DNA from: Catenuloplanes atrovinosus
GTDB taxonomy: Bacteria > Actinomycetota > Actinomycetes > Mycobacteriales > Micromonosporaceae
DNA length: 64,000 nucleotides
Direction: 5' to 3'
Assembly (NCBI RefSeq): GCF_031458235.1
Contig: NZ_JAVDYB010000001.1
Span: 6,266,501-6,330,500, forward strand
Positions 9,194-18,361 of this stretch are shown in pieces (within the stretch, counting starts at the first letter, position 1; every line of letters begins with the position of its first letter). The notes below the pieces were generated by a model. That model was not told where the DNA came from, made no database searches, and saw only the letters and a list, made by a program, of their open reading frames with translations. The position numbers and the translations under genes were made by a program.

Positions 9194-9875
9194 CCCACCA
9201 CCACCTCCACACCCCCCGACCAGCCACCCCAGTGACCAGCACACCGTCACCGGACGCGACGCAAGCCCGCCGCAACGCAAGCAACCCGCGCAGGGCAAGC
9301 CGCCGCAACGCAAGCAACCCGCGCAGGGCAAGCCGCCGCAACCCAAGCAACCCGCGCAGGGCAAGCCGCCGCAACCCAAGCAACCCGCGCAGGGCAAGCC
9401 GCCGCAACCCAAGCAACCCGCGCAGGGCAAGCCGCCGCGCACCCCAGCCACCGCACAAACGCGCAACCTAAGCACCGCGCAGCGCAAGTCCGCCACGCTG
9501 CGCAGGTCCTCCGCGCAATGCAAACCCGCCGCGCATCGCAGCATGTTTCGCGCAGCAAGCCCGCCACGCGACCCGAGCCACCGACAGCGCGAGCCCGCCA
9601 CGCTTCCAGGCCCGCCACGCTGCGCAGGCCCGCCGCGCAGCAGCAGGGCGCGGTGTGGTTTGTTCGCGAGTTCCGGCACCAGCAGGACCTCACTGATGTG
9701 GATGTTCGCGAGTGTGGGCACCACCCCGATCGCGCCTGCGGTCAGCCCGGCTTTTCTCACGGTCTGTGAGCGCACTGGAAGTGCAGGATGCGCCTGGTCC
9801 GCGGCGGGTGAGGGCGGCCGAATACCGCATGAAATGCCTGATGTCTCTGGATGCAGAACGCGTACTGTAGCCGTC
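9194..9875. other. Non-coding region after cobQ with 33-bp repeats
   Basis: About 680 bases without a convincing gene. The first part carries the 33-bp tandem array annotated separately, then decaying repeat-like sequence rich in GCAAG/CGCGCAG words to about 9640. From about 9640 the composition becomes less GC-rich. Several reading frames stay open across it simply because the repeat unit is a multiple of three and lacks stops. Confidence 0.6.
9267..9431. repeat. 33-bp tandem repeat, five copies
   Basis: Five head-to-tail copies at 9267-9299, 9300-9332, 9333-9365, 9366-9398 and 9399-9431. Each begins CCGCCGCAAC and ends GCGCAGGGCAAG. Copies 1-2 have GCAACGCAAGC and copies 3-5 have GCAACCCAAGC at the only variable position. 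There are no spacers, so this is not a CRISPR array. Imperfect fragments continue to about 9500. Confidence 0.95.
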
Positions 9876-10442
9876 ATGTCTGTGGATCTTGAGGCGACGT
9901 TGGAGAGACCGGTCGCGTTCGCTGATGTGCTGAACGCGGCGCGAGAAGTCCTCTCCGTCATGCTCAACGTCTCCACGGTTCCTGCACTAGCCGTCTTCGC
10001 CGACCGTGAATACCAACAAGGGCAACGCGTCGGTCAGGGCCGCCGGTTGGAGCCGGCGGACATCATGATCGGCGTACCGCTGACAGAAGGTGCCGTCCAC
10101 TTCGAGATCGACCTACCGGCAACTGGTGACGGCGCCCGGTTCATGGTGATCGACGGGGCAGCGGAAGGCTGGGGCAGCGGGCGCACGGCCGTGATCAGCC
10201 CGTACCGCACCTGTGTCGGTGTGGCATTGGCAACCGGGCTTGCTCTGGCAACGGCACAGCTGGCAGGGGGCCGCTACATCGATGAGCAGATCGGCATGCT
10301 CAGCGGGTGCCACGCGCCTGATCACGTCATCGGCCGCACCCGGCTACTCGAGCGTGGCGACGACTTCACCGTCCAATGCGAGAGGTATCTGCGACAGTTT
10401 TCCCATCTCAACGGCTGGCCAGAGGACCGTTCAATACGTTGA
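9876..10442 (+). CDS. Hypothetical protein, unrecognised
   Basis: A frame of 188 residues from the ATG at 9876 (MSVDLEATLERPVAFADVL). I do not recognise a family. It is a soluble, mixed alpha/beta-looking protein without signal peptide or membrane segment. Visible features are an early segment on reader positions (LNAAREVLSVMLNV), a stretch MIGVPLTEGAVHFEIDLP, and a Gly/Ala helix GVALATGLALATAQLAGG around 115-135 that could be mistaken for a weak membrane segment. It follows the repeat region, has no clear ribosome site, and uses more A/T in third positions than its neighbours. Those points fit recent acquisition or weak selection. It may belong with the NADAR gene downstream, but the 240-base gap argues against an operon. 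Confidence 0.6.
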   Translation: MSVDLEATLERPVAFADVLNAAREVLSVMLNVSTVPALAVFADREYQQGQRVGQGRRLEPADIMIGVPLTEGAVHFEIDLPATGDGARFMVIDGAAEGWGSGRTAVISPYRTCVGVALATGLALATAQLAGGRYIDEQIGMLSGCHAPDHVIGRTRLLERGDDFTVQCERYLRQFSHLNGWPEDRSIR

Positions 10443-10682
10443 TTCCCCACGATGAGGTCCGTGCCGGACAGCGCACTACTCGCGCAGCGGTGATCAATCG
10501 TCATGACGCGAGTCGGTAGAACGGCATGTCCGGGCGTCGGCCGACGGTCAAGCGCAGGTGACGCCTGCGGTGAGCGCCGCACTCAATCCGCCGGCAGCTC
10601 CGGATGGCGTACCGGCAGAATCAGTCGCCGCATCGTCGATGTGTGGCACCCTGTGGATCTTCACCCCTACCGCGAGGCCACG

Positions 10683-11165
10683 GTGACGATCTACTTCTAC
10701 GGCGCCGACGACCTTCCGTACGGTTGCTTCTCCAACTTCTCCTCGCACGGCTTTGACCTCGACGGTCACTGGTGGGCGACGTCCGAGCACTACTTCCAGG
10801 CCCAGAAGTACGCCGGCACCCGCCACGCCGACCTGATCCGCCGGGCGGCCACCCCGTTGCGCGCCGCCGAACTGGGCCGCGACCGCTCCCGCCCGCCGCA
10901 CCGCGACTGGGAGCGGGTCAAGGACGACGCGATGCGCCGGGCCGTCGCGGCCAGATTCGCCGCCCACGCCGACGTCCGCGCCATCCTCCTCAACACCGGC
11001 GACGCCGAGATCGTCGAGGACAGCGGCACCGACCACTACTGGGGACGAGGCCGCACCGGCACCGGCAAGAACATGCTGGGCCGAATCCTGATGCGCACCC
11101 GCACCCGGCTACGCGCCGGCCCCGCCCACAACGACGACGTACGGGACGGCCGACAACATCGATAG
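10683..11165 (+). CDS. NADAR family protein (YbiA-like N-glycosidase)
   Basis: About 160 residues from a GTG at 10683 with GAGG seven bases upstream. The frame opens earlier but the domain begins at VTIYFYGADDLPYGCFSNFS. This is the characteristic NADAR opening, followed by WWATSEHYFQAQKY, a family hallmark, and by DHYWGRGRTGTGKNMLGRILMRTR at the C-terminus. Characterised members hydrolyse the N-glycosidic bond of early riboflavin intermediates (YbiA) or reverse ADP-ribosylation of nucleic acids or proteins. Which applies here cannot be read. It stands alone on the plus strand. Complete and of normal family length. Confidence 0.9.
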   Translation: MTIYFYGADDLPYGCFSNFSSHGFDLDGHWWATSEHYFQAQKYAGTRHADLIRRAATPLRAAELGRDRSRPPHRDWERVKDDAMRRAVAARFAAHADVRAILLNTGDAEIVEDSGTDHYWGRGRTGTGKNMLGRILMRTRTRLRAGPAHNDDVRDGRQHR

Positions 11166-11345
11166 TTCCCGGATGCAACCACCGGCAACCGGCGTGAACT
11201 CCGGCCTGGCCGCGGTCACTGCTGGCCTCAGCGTGCCTTCGGTTCCGGCCCCGTCGAAGGCAACGTCGACCGCATCATCACGCAAGGAGGGACAGAATCC
11301 GGTGCTCGCTGTCGCAATCGGGCGGGACGGCGCGGCGCCGCCCGG

Positions 11346-12200
11346 TCAGCGGAGGGCGGCGGCGATCGCTTCCGCCGGGGTCGTCGTCGGCCGGCCGATC
11401 AGGCGCCGCAGGTCGCCGGAGTCGGTGAACATTTCGTCGTGGCTCATGGCGCGGTCGGCGTCCGCGAGGACGTGCGCCAGTTCGGCGGGCACGCCCGCGT
11501 CGACCAGCACCCGGGCGAACTCGTCGACCGGCAGATCGGTGTAGCCGATCCGCTTGCCCGTCGCGGCCGAGATCGCCGCGGCCAGCTGTGTCAGGGTGAA
11601 GGCCTCATCGCCGCCCAGCTCGTACGCCGTGCCGTCGTGGCCTTCGGTAGTCAGCACGACCGCGGCGGCGTCGGCGTAGTCGGCTCGGGTCGCGGCGCTG
11701 ATCCTGCCCTGGCCGGCGGCCCCGACGAGCGCTCCGCCCCGCAGTACCTGAGGGAGCCGGTCGGTGTAGTTCTCCAGGTACCAGCCGTTGCGCAGCATCA
11801 CGCTGGGGAGGCGCTCGCGCACGTACTCCTCCGTGGCCCGGTGGGTGGGAGCAAGGCTGGTGGTGGACGTGTCCGCGTGCAGCATGCTCGTGAACGCGAC
11901 CAGCGACGCGCCCGCCACCACCGCGGCGTCGATGGCGCGGCGGTGGTTGGCGACGCGCTCGCTCGGGGTCGTGGTGGAGATCAGCAGAAGCTTGTCCACG
12001 CCCTCGAAGGCTGCGGGGAGGCTGTCGGGCTCCGCGAAGTCGGCCCTGCGAACCTCGACACCGCGGTCGGCGAAGTCCTTGATCCTGCTGATGTCACGGC
12101 TGGTCGCGACGATCTCGGAGGCCGGCACCCCTCGGGTCAGCAGCGCTTCGACGGTGAGCCGGCCCAGATTTCCGGAGGCTGCGGTGACGACGATCGACAT
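11346..12200 (-). CDS. NAD(P)H-binding NmrA/QorB-type quinone reductase
   Basis: 284 residues from an ATG at 12200 with AAGGTG upstream. The N-terminal Rossmann motif is VVTAASGNLGRLTVEALL (residues 3-20), followed by RDISRIKDFADRGVEVRRADFAEPDSL, which reads the cofactor edge. Then come LLLISTTTPSERVANHRRAIDAA and LRNGWYLENYTD, typical of the NmrA/QorB branch of atypical short-chain dehydrogenases. QorB in E. coli reduces quinones with NADPH. The gene is divergent from an HxlR regulator, the same arrangement as qorB and its HxlR repressor, so induction by quinone or electrophile stress is likely. Confidence 0.9.
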   Translation of the reverse strand: MSIVVTAASGNLGRLTVEALLTRGVPASEIVATSRDISRIKDFADRGVEVRRADFAEPDSLPAAFEGVDKLLLISTTTPSERVANHRRAIDAAVVAGASLVAFTSMLHADTSTTSLAPTHRATEEYVRERLPSVMLRNGWYLENYTDRLPQVLRGGALVGAAGQGRISAATRADYADAAAVVLTTEGHDGTAYELGGDEAFTLTQLAAAISAATGKRIGYTDLPVDEFARVLVDAGVPAELAHVLADADRAMSHDEMFTDSGDLRRLIGRPTTTPAEAIAAALR

Positions 12201-12265
12201 GGCGGTGACACCTTTCTGCCGCGGGCCTTCCGCGACGTGAACCCACGATGACCTGGTCGCTCTCC

Positions 12266-12294
12266 TTTGGTAAGGGCGAACTTTCGGGTAAGGT
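12266..12294. promoter_or_regulatory. Candidate HxlR operator: spaced direct repeats
   Basis: The divergent intergenic region holds two copies of GGTAAGG at 12269-12275 and 12287-12293, each preceded by CTTT. The centre-to-centre distance is 18 bases, close to two helical turns. It lies between the starts of the HxlR regulator and the quinone reductase. The repeats are seen directly; the operator role is inference. Confidence 0.45.
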
Positions 12295-12318
12295 GCCCAC
12301 CCGGGCGAAAGAATCCAG

Positions 12319-12726
12319 GTGAGGTTTGTGGCGACGGTTCGGGAAGTGAGCGGGTCCACACCATCGTGGGACCCGTATACGCGGGGTTGCCCGTCGCGTG
12401 ACGTGCTCGACCAGATCGGCAGCAAGTGGGCTGTCCTGGTGATGGGCGAGCTCGGCAGGCATGGGGCGCGCCGGTTCACGGAGCTGCGGCAGCACCTCGG
12501 GGGGATCAGCGAGAAGATGCTCACCCAGACGCTGCGCACGCTGGAACGCGACGGGCTGATCCTGCGGACGGTGTATCCGGAGGCGCCGATCCGGGTGGAG
12601 TACGAGCTGACCCCGCTCGGCCAGACCCTGCGCGGTCCCCTGAAGGCGCTCACAGAGTGGTCAACGCAGCACATCGAGGAAGTCGTCGACGCCCGCCAGA
12701 AGTACGACGAACGCACCAGGAAATAG
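12319..12726 (+). CDS. HxlR family transcriptional regulator
   Basis: A 135-residue winged-helix regulator. The family hallmark is CPSRDVLDQIGSKWAVLVMGEL (about residues 24-45), with the Cys that senses quinones or electrophiles in well-studied members at its start. The recognition helix and wing follow: RFTELRQHLGGISEKMLTQTLRTLERDGLI, then RVEYELTPLGQTL. The C-terminal helix is for dimerisation. The GTG at 12319 gives this product; a second GTG at 12328 is possible. It most likely represses the divergently transcribed quinone reductase and itself. One cysteine only is visible, as in one-Cys HxlR proteins. Confidence 0.93.
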   Translation: MRFVATVREVSGSTPSWDPYTRGCPSRDVLDQIGSKWAVLVMGELGRHGARRFTELRQHLGGISEKMLTQTLRTLERDGLILRTVYPEAPIRVEYELTPLGQTLRGPLKALTEWSTQHIEEVVDARQKYDERTRK

Positions 12727-12808
12727 CGGGCGCCTCCGGAGAAGCGGGGTGATCTCGCCGGGACCCGGCCGGATCGCCGGTGCCGTGTCAGAGAGGATGG
12801 CGGGTGGG

Positions 12809-13084
12809 TCAGGAGGCCTCGGTGATGGTGCCGTCCTCGTGGATTATTCGGCTGCTCCAGTAGGTGTCCCACTCGTCGCCGAGGTGTTCGGGGACCTGGC
12901 CGTCGGGGTAGCGGACGTAACCGGACGGGGGCTCCTCGCCGTCGGCGACGCACGCGCGGCCGGTGGCGTTGCCGATGGCCTTGACCGGGTACTCGCCGCC
13001 GGCGCAGATGCTCTCCTGGAACGAGCATCCGGCGATGACGGTGGTCAGCGTCAGGAGCGGGAGCAGACGCGTGAGGGTACGCAT
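12809..13084 (-). CDS. Small lipoprotein, SCO0607-like
   Basis: 91 residues from the ATG at 13084; the longer upstream frame has no signal peptide and atypical sequence. Residues 1-20 form a lipoprotein signal peptide (MRTLTRLLPLLTLTTVIAGC) with lipobox I-A-G-C and lipidated Cys20. The mature part is about 70 residues and contains CAGGEYPVKAIGNATGRACV, two cysteines that could form a disulfide, and GYVRYPDGQVPEHLGDEWDTYW. The pattern resembles a small actinobacterial lipoprotein family of unknown function (SCO0607). It converges on the HxlR gene and is divergent from the serine hydrolase. Confidence 0.82.
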   Translation of the reverse strand: MRTLTRLLPLLTLTTVIAGCSFQESICAGGEYPVKAIGNATGRACVADGEEPPSGYVRYPDGQVPEHLGDEWDTYWSSRIIHEDGTITEAS

Positions 13085-13395
13085 GACTCCGACGCTAGTG
13101 CCCGGCCGGGAAACCGCCACCGTACGGCCGCCATCCCGCGTGGAAGCGGGTGCGGGCGGACGGGCGTAAGCCGGCGGCCTCCTGACGCCGAGGCGGGCGT
13201 ACTCGCCGACCGGGAGGAACCCGGCCACGCCCGCGCCCGGCGGCCCGGCCGCCGTCTCAGGGGCCACCCCACCCGCGCGAGGGAACCCCCCGAGCCGGTC
13301 CGGGGTCGCGATTCCAGGGAAAACCGCCGATGCCGGTTCAAGATCACCTTCCTAGGCTCAAATCGCCCATACGGCTGAGGAAGGGAACACCCGAC
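13085..13395. other. Divergent intergenic region
   Basis: About 310 bases between the lipoprotein and serine hydrolase starts. It must hold both promoters. I see no strong palindrome or RNA element, only GC-rich sequence with a slightly AT-richer patch at 13330-13380, directly upstream of the hydrolase, that could contain its promoter. Confidence 0.4.
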
Positions 13396-14559
13396 ATGCA
13401 CCGACGCATCGCCGTGACGGCCCTCGCCGCCACGATGGCGACGACGCTGGCCGCGACGTTCGCCGTGGCTCCCGCCGGCGCGACCATCGCGACGACGACG
13501 ACCGGCACCGGAAGGGAGGACAAGCGACTCGTACAGGAGGCCGCCAACGACCTCGCCGCCTTCGGCATCACCGGGGTGCAGGCCCTGATCCGGGACGGCC
13601 ACCGCACCACCGAGGCGCGGGCCGGCGTCGCGGACGTCACCACCAACCGGCCGGTGCCGAAGAACGGCTACTTCCGGATCGGCAGCAACACCAAGACGTT
13701 CGTCTCCGTGATCGTGCTCCAGTTGGTCGGCGAGGGCCGGCTCCGGCTGGACGACCCGGTCGAGCGCTGGCTGCCCGGCCTGGTCACCGGCAACGGCCAC
13801 GACGGCTCGAAGATCACGATCCGGCACCTGCTGCGCCACCAGTCCGGCCTGACCGAATACCTGGACGATCTCCAGTTGCAGACCGTCGAGGACTTCGAGC
13901 GGCACCGGTTCGACCACTGGGAGGACGAGGGCCTGGTCCGGCTCGCGCTCGCCCATCCGCCGCTGTTCGAGCCCGGCACTCAATGGTCGTACTCGAACAC
14001 CAACTACATCCTGGCCGGCATGGTCATCAAGAGCGTCACCGGCAAGCCGTGGCACGCCCACCTGCAGCAGCGGATCCTGCGGCCGGCCGGCATGACGCAG
14101 ACGGTCTACCCCGGGGACAAGGCGGACCTGCCGAACCCGCATGCGCAGGCCTACGAGGTCTTCGATCCGGACGGCACCCGCCTGGACACCACGCGGTGGA
14201 ACGCCACGGCGGCGGGCGCGGCCGGCGGCCTGGTCTCCACGCCGACCGACCTGAGCCGTTTCTGGCAGGCACTCCAGTCGGGCAAGCTGCTGCGCCCGGC
14301 CGAGTTCCGCGAGATGCACCAGACCGTGCCGCTTGGCGACGGCGTCGGGTACGGCCTGGGCATCTTCTTCACGCCGTCGGAGTGCGGCGGCTTCTGGGGT
14401 CACGACGGCGGCACGCCGGGCATGTACACGATGAACGGCGTCACGTCCGACGGCGACCGATCCGTGATCATCTCGATCAGCTCGGCGCCGGCCGACCCGG
14501 CCAACGCGAGCGCGCGCGCCGCACAACTGGTCACCGACGCGCTCTGCCAGGACCGGTAG
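13396..14559 (+). CDS. Secreted serine hydrolase (beta-lactamase/D-Ala-D-Ala carboxypeptidase fold)
   Basis: 387 residues from the ATG at 13396. A Sec signal peptide is clear (MHRRIAVTALAATMATTLAA followed by APAGA), so the enzyme works outside the membrane. All three class C/DD-peptidase motifs are visible: S-x-x-K as S97-N-T-K100 in RIGSNTKTF, Y-S-N at Y199 (QWSYSNTNYI), and H-D-G-G at about 336 (GFWGHDGGTPGM), which replaces KTG. Family members include Streptomyces R61 DD-carboxypeptidase, esterases and beta-lactamase-like proteins; cell-wall peptide trimming is plausible but unproven. Length is normal. It precedes the restriction-modification pair by only 20 bases, although a functional link is unlikely. 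Confidence 0.92.
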   Translation: MHRRIAVTALAATMATTLAATFAVAPAGATIATTTTGTGREDKRLVQEAANDLAAFGITGVQALIRDGHRTTEARAGVADVTTNRPVPKNGYFRIGSNTKTFVSVIVLQLVGEGRLRLDDPVERWLPGLVTGNGHDGSKITIRHLLRHQSGLTEYLDDLQLQTVEDFERHRFDHWEDEGLVRLALAHPPLFEPGTQWSYSNTNYILAGMVIKSVTGKPWHAHLQQRILRPAGMTQTVYPGDKADLPNPHAQAYEVFDPDGTRLDTTRWNATAAGAAGGLVSTPTDLSRFWQALQSGKLLRPAEFREMHQTVPLGDGVGYGLGIFFTPSECGGFWGHDGGTPGMYTMNGVTSDGDRSVIISISSAPADPANASARAAQLVTDALCQDR

Positions 14560-14579
14560 AAGGACTACGCTCGACCGAC

Positions 14580-16460
14580 GTGACGAGTCCCCTGGATCGC
14601 ACCACCCGGAACGTGGCGCTGCTCGCGGAGCTCTTTCCCGGGTGCGTGACGGAGACGCGGGACCCTGACGGCTCGGTGCGCATCGCGATCGATCTCGATC
14701 TGTTGCGCACCGAGCTCGGCGAGCACCTGGTGGAGGGCCCGCGCGAGCGGTTCCATCTGGACTGGCCGGGCAAGCGGGAGGCACTGCTGGCCGCGAACCG
14801 GCCGGCCGGCCGCGCGCTGCGCCCGGACCGGGACGGCAGCGCGGACTTCGACGGCACGCGGAACCTGTTCATCGAGGGCGACAACCTGGACGCGCTGCGC
14901 CTGCTCCAGGAGACGTACCTGGGCAAAGTCAAGGTCATCTACATCGACCCGCCGTACAACACCGGCAGCGACCGGTTCGTCTACCCGGACCGGTTCCGCG
15001 AGCGCGCCGACGACTACCGCACGCGCGCCGGGCTGCGCGGCAACCTCGCGACGGACGGCCGGTTCCACTCGAACTGGCTGTCGATGATGTATCAGCGGCT
15101 CACGCTGGCCCGCACGCTGCTGCGCGAGGACGGGGTGCTGCTGATCTCGATCAACGACGTGGAGCAGGCGCACCTGCGCCGGATCTGCGACGAGATCTTC
15201 GGCGAGGCGAACTTCCTGACCCAGTTCGTCTGGCTCAACGAGGGCAACGTCGACCAGCAGAGCGCGATCAAGGGCATGCACGAGTACGTCCTCGCCTACG
15301 CCCGTGACCTGCCACGACTTGGCCGGCCGGCGATCATCGACCCGAACATCGAGGACGAGAGCAAGCTCTTCAACGACCGCATCGAGAACTCGATCACCAA
15401 GAACGGGCCGGCCAACCCGGAGTCCACGATCACGCTGCCCGCGGGGTTCCCGGCCTGGTTCGAGCACGGCGAGATCCCGCCCCGCACGGACAAATACCCC
15501 AAAATCCTCGACCCCATCACGGTACGGAACGGGAAACTCACCGGCCCCGCGCGGATGCGCAGCGGCTGGAGCAGTCGCAACCTGCTCGAACTCTTCATCG
15601 CCAACGGCTTCACCCCGATCCGGGACGCCAAGGGCCGCACCACCACGTTCGCGCTGACCGATCGCGGCGTCCTCTACTACGCCAAGCACCGCCCGCCGGA
15701 CGCCGGGCACGTGGTGTCCGTGCTGCGCAACATGGGCACCACCAAGCAGAACAGCGCCATGCTCGCCGCCTGGGGGATCGAGTTCTCGTACCCGAAGCCG
15801 GTCTTCCTGATCGAGTTCCTGATCCGCACGTTCACCACCCCGGACGACGACGCGCTGGTCCTGGACTTCTTCGCCGGCTCGGCGACCACCGCGCACGCGG
15901 TCTTCCGGGCGAACGCGGCCGACGGCGGCAATCGGCGGTTCGTGCTGGTGCAATACCCCGAGCCGTACGCCGGGCCGGGCTTCGAGACCATCGCGGACCT
16001 GGCCCGGGAGCGCATCCGCCGGTGCGGCGCCGAGGTCACGTCCGCGCCGCGCCACCACGGCTGGCGGGGAGATGTCGGATTCCGCAGTCTGCGCATAGAC
16101 GCGCCGAGCCTCCGGGAGACGCCGCCGGGCGTCCGGCAGGAGGATCTGCCGTGGCACGCCGACCGCGCGGCCCCCGGCCGTACCGACGAGGATCTGCTCT
16201 TCGACGTGCTGATCCGGTTCGGCGTGGATCCGGCCGAGCGCATCGCCCGGGACCGTATCGCCGGCCACGACGTCTTCGCCGCCGGTGACCTGCTGGCCTG
16301 CCTGTCCGACGCGCCGCCCTACACGCCGGAGTTGTTCGCCGAGGTGGCCCGCCGCCGGCCCGCGCGGATGGTGCTGCGCGACGCCGGATTCACCGGCGAC
16401 GAGCTGCGGATCAACGCGGAACGGCTGCTCGGCCCCGGCATCGACCTGCGGGTGCTGTGA
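14580..16460 (+). CDS. Type III restriction-modification methyltransferase (Mod)
   Basis: About 626 residues from a GTG at 14580. Adenine-N6 methyltransferase motifs occur in the order of the beta class: [15 protein letters not shown] and the catalytic [12 protein letters not shown] (D-P-P-Y at about 123-126), then the AdoMet-binding [16 protein letters not shown] (about 425-435). The middle region (about 190-380) is the target recognition part with [13 protein letters not shown] and [16 protein letters not shown]. This subunit recognises the DNA site and protects it by methylation. Its stop overlaps the Res start (TGATG), so the two are co-translated. The specificity cannot be predicted. Confidence 0.93.
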   Translation: MTSPLDRTTRNVALLAELFPGCVTETRDPDGSVRIAIDLDLLRTELGEHLVEGPRERFHLDWPGKREALLAANRPAGRALRPDRDGSADFDGTRNLFIEGDNLDALRLLQETYLGKVKVIYIDPPYNTGSDRFVYPDRFRERADDYRTRAGLRGNLATDGRFHSNWLSMMYQRLTLARTLLREDGVLLISINDVEQAHLRRICDEIFGEANFLTQFVWLNEGNVDQQSAIKGMHEYVLAYARDLPRLGRPAIIDPNIEDESKLFNDRIENSITKNGPANPESTITLPAGFPAWFEHGEIPPRTDKYPKILDPITVRNGKLTGPARMRSGWSSRNLLELFIANGFTPIRDAKGRTTTFALTDRGVLYYAKHRPPDAGHVVSVLRNMGTTKQNSAMLAAWGIEFSYPKPVFLIEFLIRTFTTPDDDALVLDFFAGSATTAHAVFRANAADGGNRRFVLVQYPEPYAGPGFETIADLARERIRRCGAEVTSAPRHHGWRGDVGFRSLRIDAPSLRETPPGVRQEDLPWHADRAAPGRTDEDLLFDVLIRFGVDPAERIARDRIAGHDVFAAGDLLACLSDAPPYTPELFAEVARRRPARMVLRDAGFTGDELRINAERLLGPGIDLRVL

Positions 16461-18253
16461 TGCGGCTGCGGTACGCGGTCCAGCCGCACCAGACCGAGGC
16501 GGTGGCCGCGGTGGTGGACACGTTCGCCGGCCAGCCGCACGTGGCCGGACCGTCCAACGCGCCGCCGCGGATCGGCGCGGACCGGCTGCTGGCGAACGTG
16601 CGCGCGGTGCAGTCCGCGCGCGGGCTGCCGCCGTCGTCCGCGCTGGTCCCGAGCGCCGGCTGCGCGATCAACCTGGACGTGGAGATGGAGACCGGGACCG
16701 GCAAGACCTACGCCTACATCAAGACCATCTTCGAGCTGCACCGGGCGTACGGCTGGGGCAAGTTCGTCGTGGTCGTCCCCGGCATCGCCATCCGCGAGGG
16801 CGTGGACCGCACGTTCGCGCAGACCGCGGAGCACTTCATGGCCGCGTACGGCAGGAAGGCCCGGTTCTTCGTCTACCGCTCCCGGCACCTGCACCGGCTG
16901 GAGAGCTTCGCGTCCGGCCCCGGCATCAACGTCATGATCATCAACATGCAGTCGTTCACCGGGGCGGAGCGGCGGCGCATCCACACCGAGCGCGACGACT
17001 TCCAGTCCCGGCGCCCGATCGACGTGCTGGCCGGCACCCGCCCGGTCCTGATCCTGGACGAGCCGCAGCGGATGGAGGGCGGTCGCACGCTCGGCGCGCT
17101 CACCGAGTTCCGCCCGATCGCGATCCTGCGCTACTCCGCCACCCACCGGATCGCCCGCAACCTGGTGCACCGGCTCGATGCGCACGACGCCCACCGGCGC
17201 GGGCTGGTCAAGCGCATCGCGGTGCACGGCGTGACCGCACCCGGGCTGAGCGAGGAGGGGCTGCGCCGCGTGCAGATCCGGGAGGCGGTGCGCGCGCACC
17301 TGGATCGGGAGGCGCGGCTCGGTCCGTACCGGGTGAAGGTCCTATCGCTGTTCTTCATCGACTCGGTCGCGCGGTACCGCGACTACGCGCGCCCGGACGG
17401 CAAGGGCGACTACGCGCGCGTGTTCGAGGAGGAGTACCGGCGGGCCACCGGCTGCGACGCGCCCGGGTCGGTGCACCGCGGCTACTTCTCCGTCGACCGC
17501 CGGACCGGGCGGCTCACCGACCCCGCTGCGCCGGACGACGAGGACGCGTTCGACCTGATCCTGCGCGACCGCGAGCGGCTGCTCTCGCCGGACGAGCCGG
17601 TGCGGTTCCTGTTTTCCCACTCCGCGCTGCGCGAGGGCTGGGACAACCCGAACGTCTTCGTCATCTGCCTGCTCAAACGCGGCGACAGTACGATCTCCCG
17701 CCGCCAGGAGGTGGGCCGCGGCCTGCGTCTCGCGGTCGGCGCGGACGGCGAGCGGCTGACCGATCCCGCGCTCAACGAGCTGACCGTGATCACGCCGGAG
17801 TCGTACCGGGACTTCGTCGCCGGCCTGCAACGCGAATTCCCCCGCCCGCCCGATGTCCAGGACGCCACCCGCCCGCGCCCGCCGCGCGCACCGGAACGGC
17901 CACCGGCCCACCTGATCACGCTCGACTCGGCCGCGCTGATCACCGCGTGCGTGACCGCGCTGAACGCCCACCTCCCGGCCGCCCCGCCGCGCTACACCGT
18001 CACCACCGCGGCCGGCACCCGCGAGACCGACGCCGGCCCGATCCCCACCACCGCCCACGACCTGCTCGCCGACCTGGCCGACGCCACCGGCCTCACCCGC
18101 CGCACGCTGGCCGCCATCCTCACCGCCATCCACCCCGCCGTCTTCGCCGGCTTCGCCCGCGACCCCCGCGCCTTCCTCACCGAGGCCGCCCGCGTCATCA
18201 CCGATCAGCGCCGGCGCGCCGAGATCATCGAGCGACCGGTGGACCGGCACTGA
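16460..18253 (+). CDS. Type III restriction helicase subunit (Res), nuclease domain missing
   Basis: 597 residues from an ATG sharing its first base with the Mod stop. SF2 translocase motifs are complete: Walker [13 protein letters not shown] (about 76-87), Walker [11 protein letters not shown] (about 198), motif III RYSATH (about 224), motif [21 protein letters not shown] (about 387) and motif [11 protein letters not shown] (about 415). Type III Res proteins normally continue for several hundred residues to a PD-(D/E)XK nuclease domain. Here the protein stops after [25 protein letters not shown], and no nuclease-like sequence follows in any frame before the next gene about 110 bases later. 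The gene looks otherwise intact, so either restriction was lost while translocation and methylation remain, or this is a variant defence protein. Confidence 0.88.
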   Translation: MRLRYAVQPHQTEAVAAVVDTFAGQPHVAGPSNAPPRIGADRLLANVRAVQSARGLPPSSALVPSAGCAINLDVEMETGTGKTYAYIKTIFELHRAYGWGKFVVVVPGIAIREGVDRTFAQTAEHFMAAYGRKARFFVYRSRHLHRLESFASGPGINVMIINMQSFTGAERRRIHTERDDFQSRRPIDVLAGTRPVLILDEPQRMEGGRTLGALTEFRPIAILRYSATHRIARNLVHRLDAHDAHRRGLVKRIAVHGVTAPGLSEEGLRRVQIREAVRAHLDREARLGPYRVKVLSLFFIDSVARYRDYARPDGKGDYARVFEEEYRRATGCDAPGSVHRGYFSVDRRTGRLTDPAAPDDEDAFDLILRDRERLLSPDEPVRFLFSHSALREGWDNPNVFVICLLKRGDSTISRRQEVGRGLRLAVGADGERLTDPALNELTVITPESYRDFVAGLQREFPRPPDVQDATRPRPPRAPERPPAHLITLDSAALITACVTALNAHLPAAPPRYTVTTAAGTRETDAGPIPTTAHDLLADLADATGLTRRTLAAILTAIHPAVFAGFARDPRAFLTEAARVITDQRRRAEIIERPVDRH

Positions 18254-18361
18254 CCCGCGCGGCCGCGGAGTCTGGGCACGCACCGGTGAACTTTGGTCTA
18301 CGGAGTGATCGACCAATGCCGGTCGCGACGGCGGGGCGGGCGAGGGCAGGCTGAGGCCGTG

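Noticed and set aside
9267-9431. CRISPR array
   Set aside because: The copies are contiguous with no spacers and no cas genes occur in the window. The same applies to 34395-34496.
9050-9976. Repeat protein with 11-residue Cys/Gly-rich units on the minus strand, and an Asn/Arg-rich one on the plus strand
   Set aside because: Both are translations of the 33-bp DNA repeat; neither has a ribosome site, signal or domain, and one overlaps the cobQ 3' end antisense.
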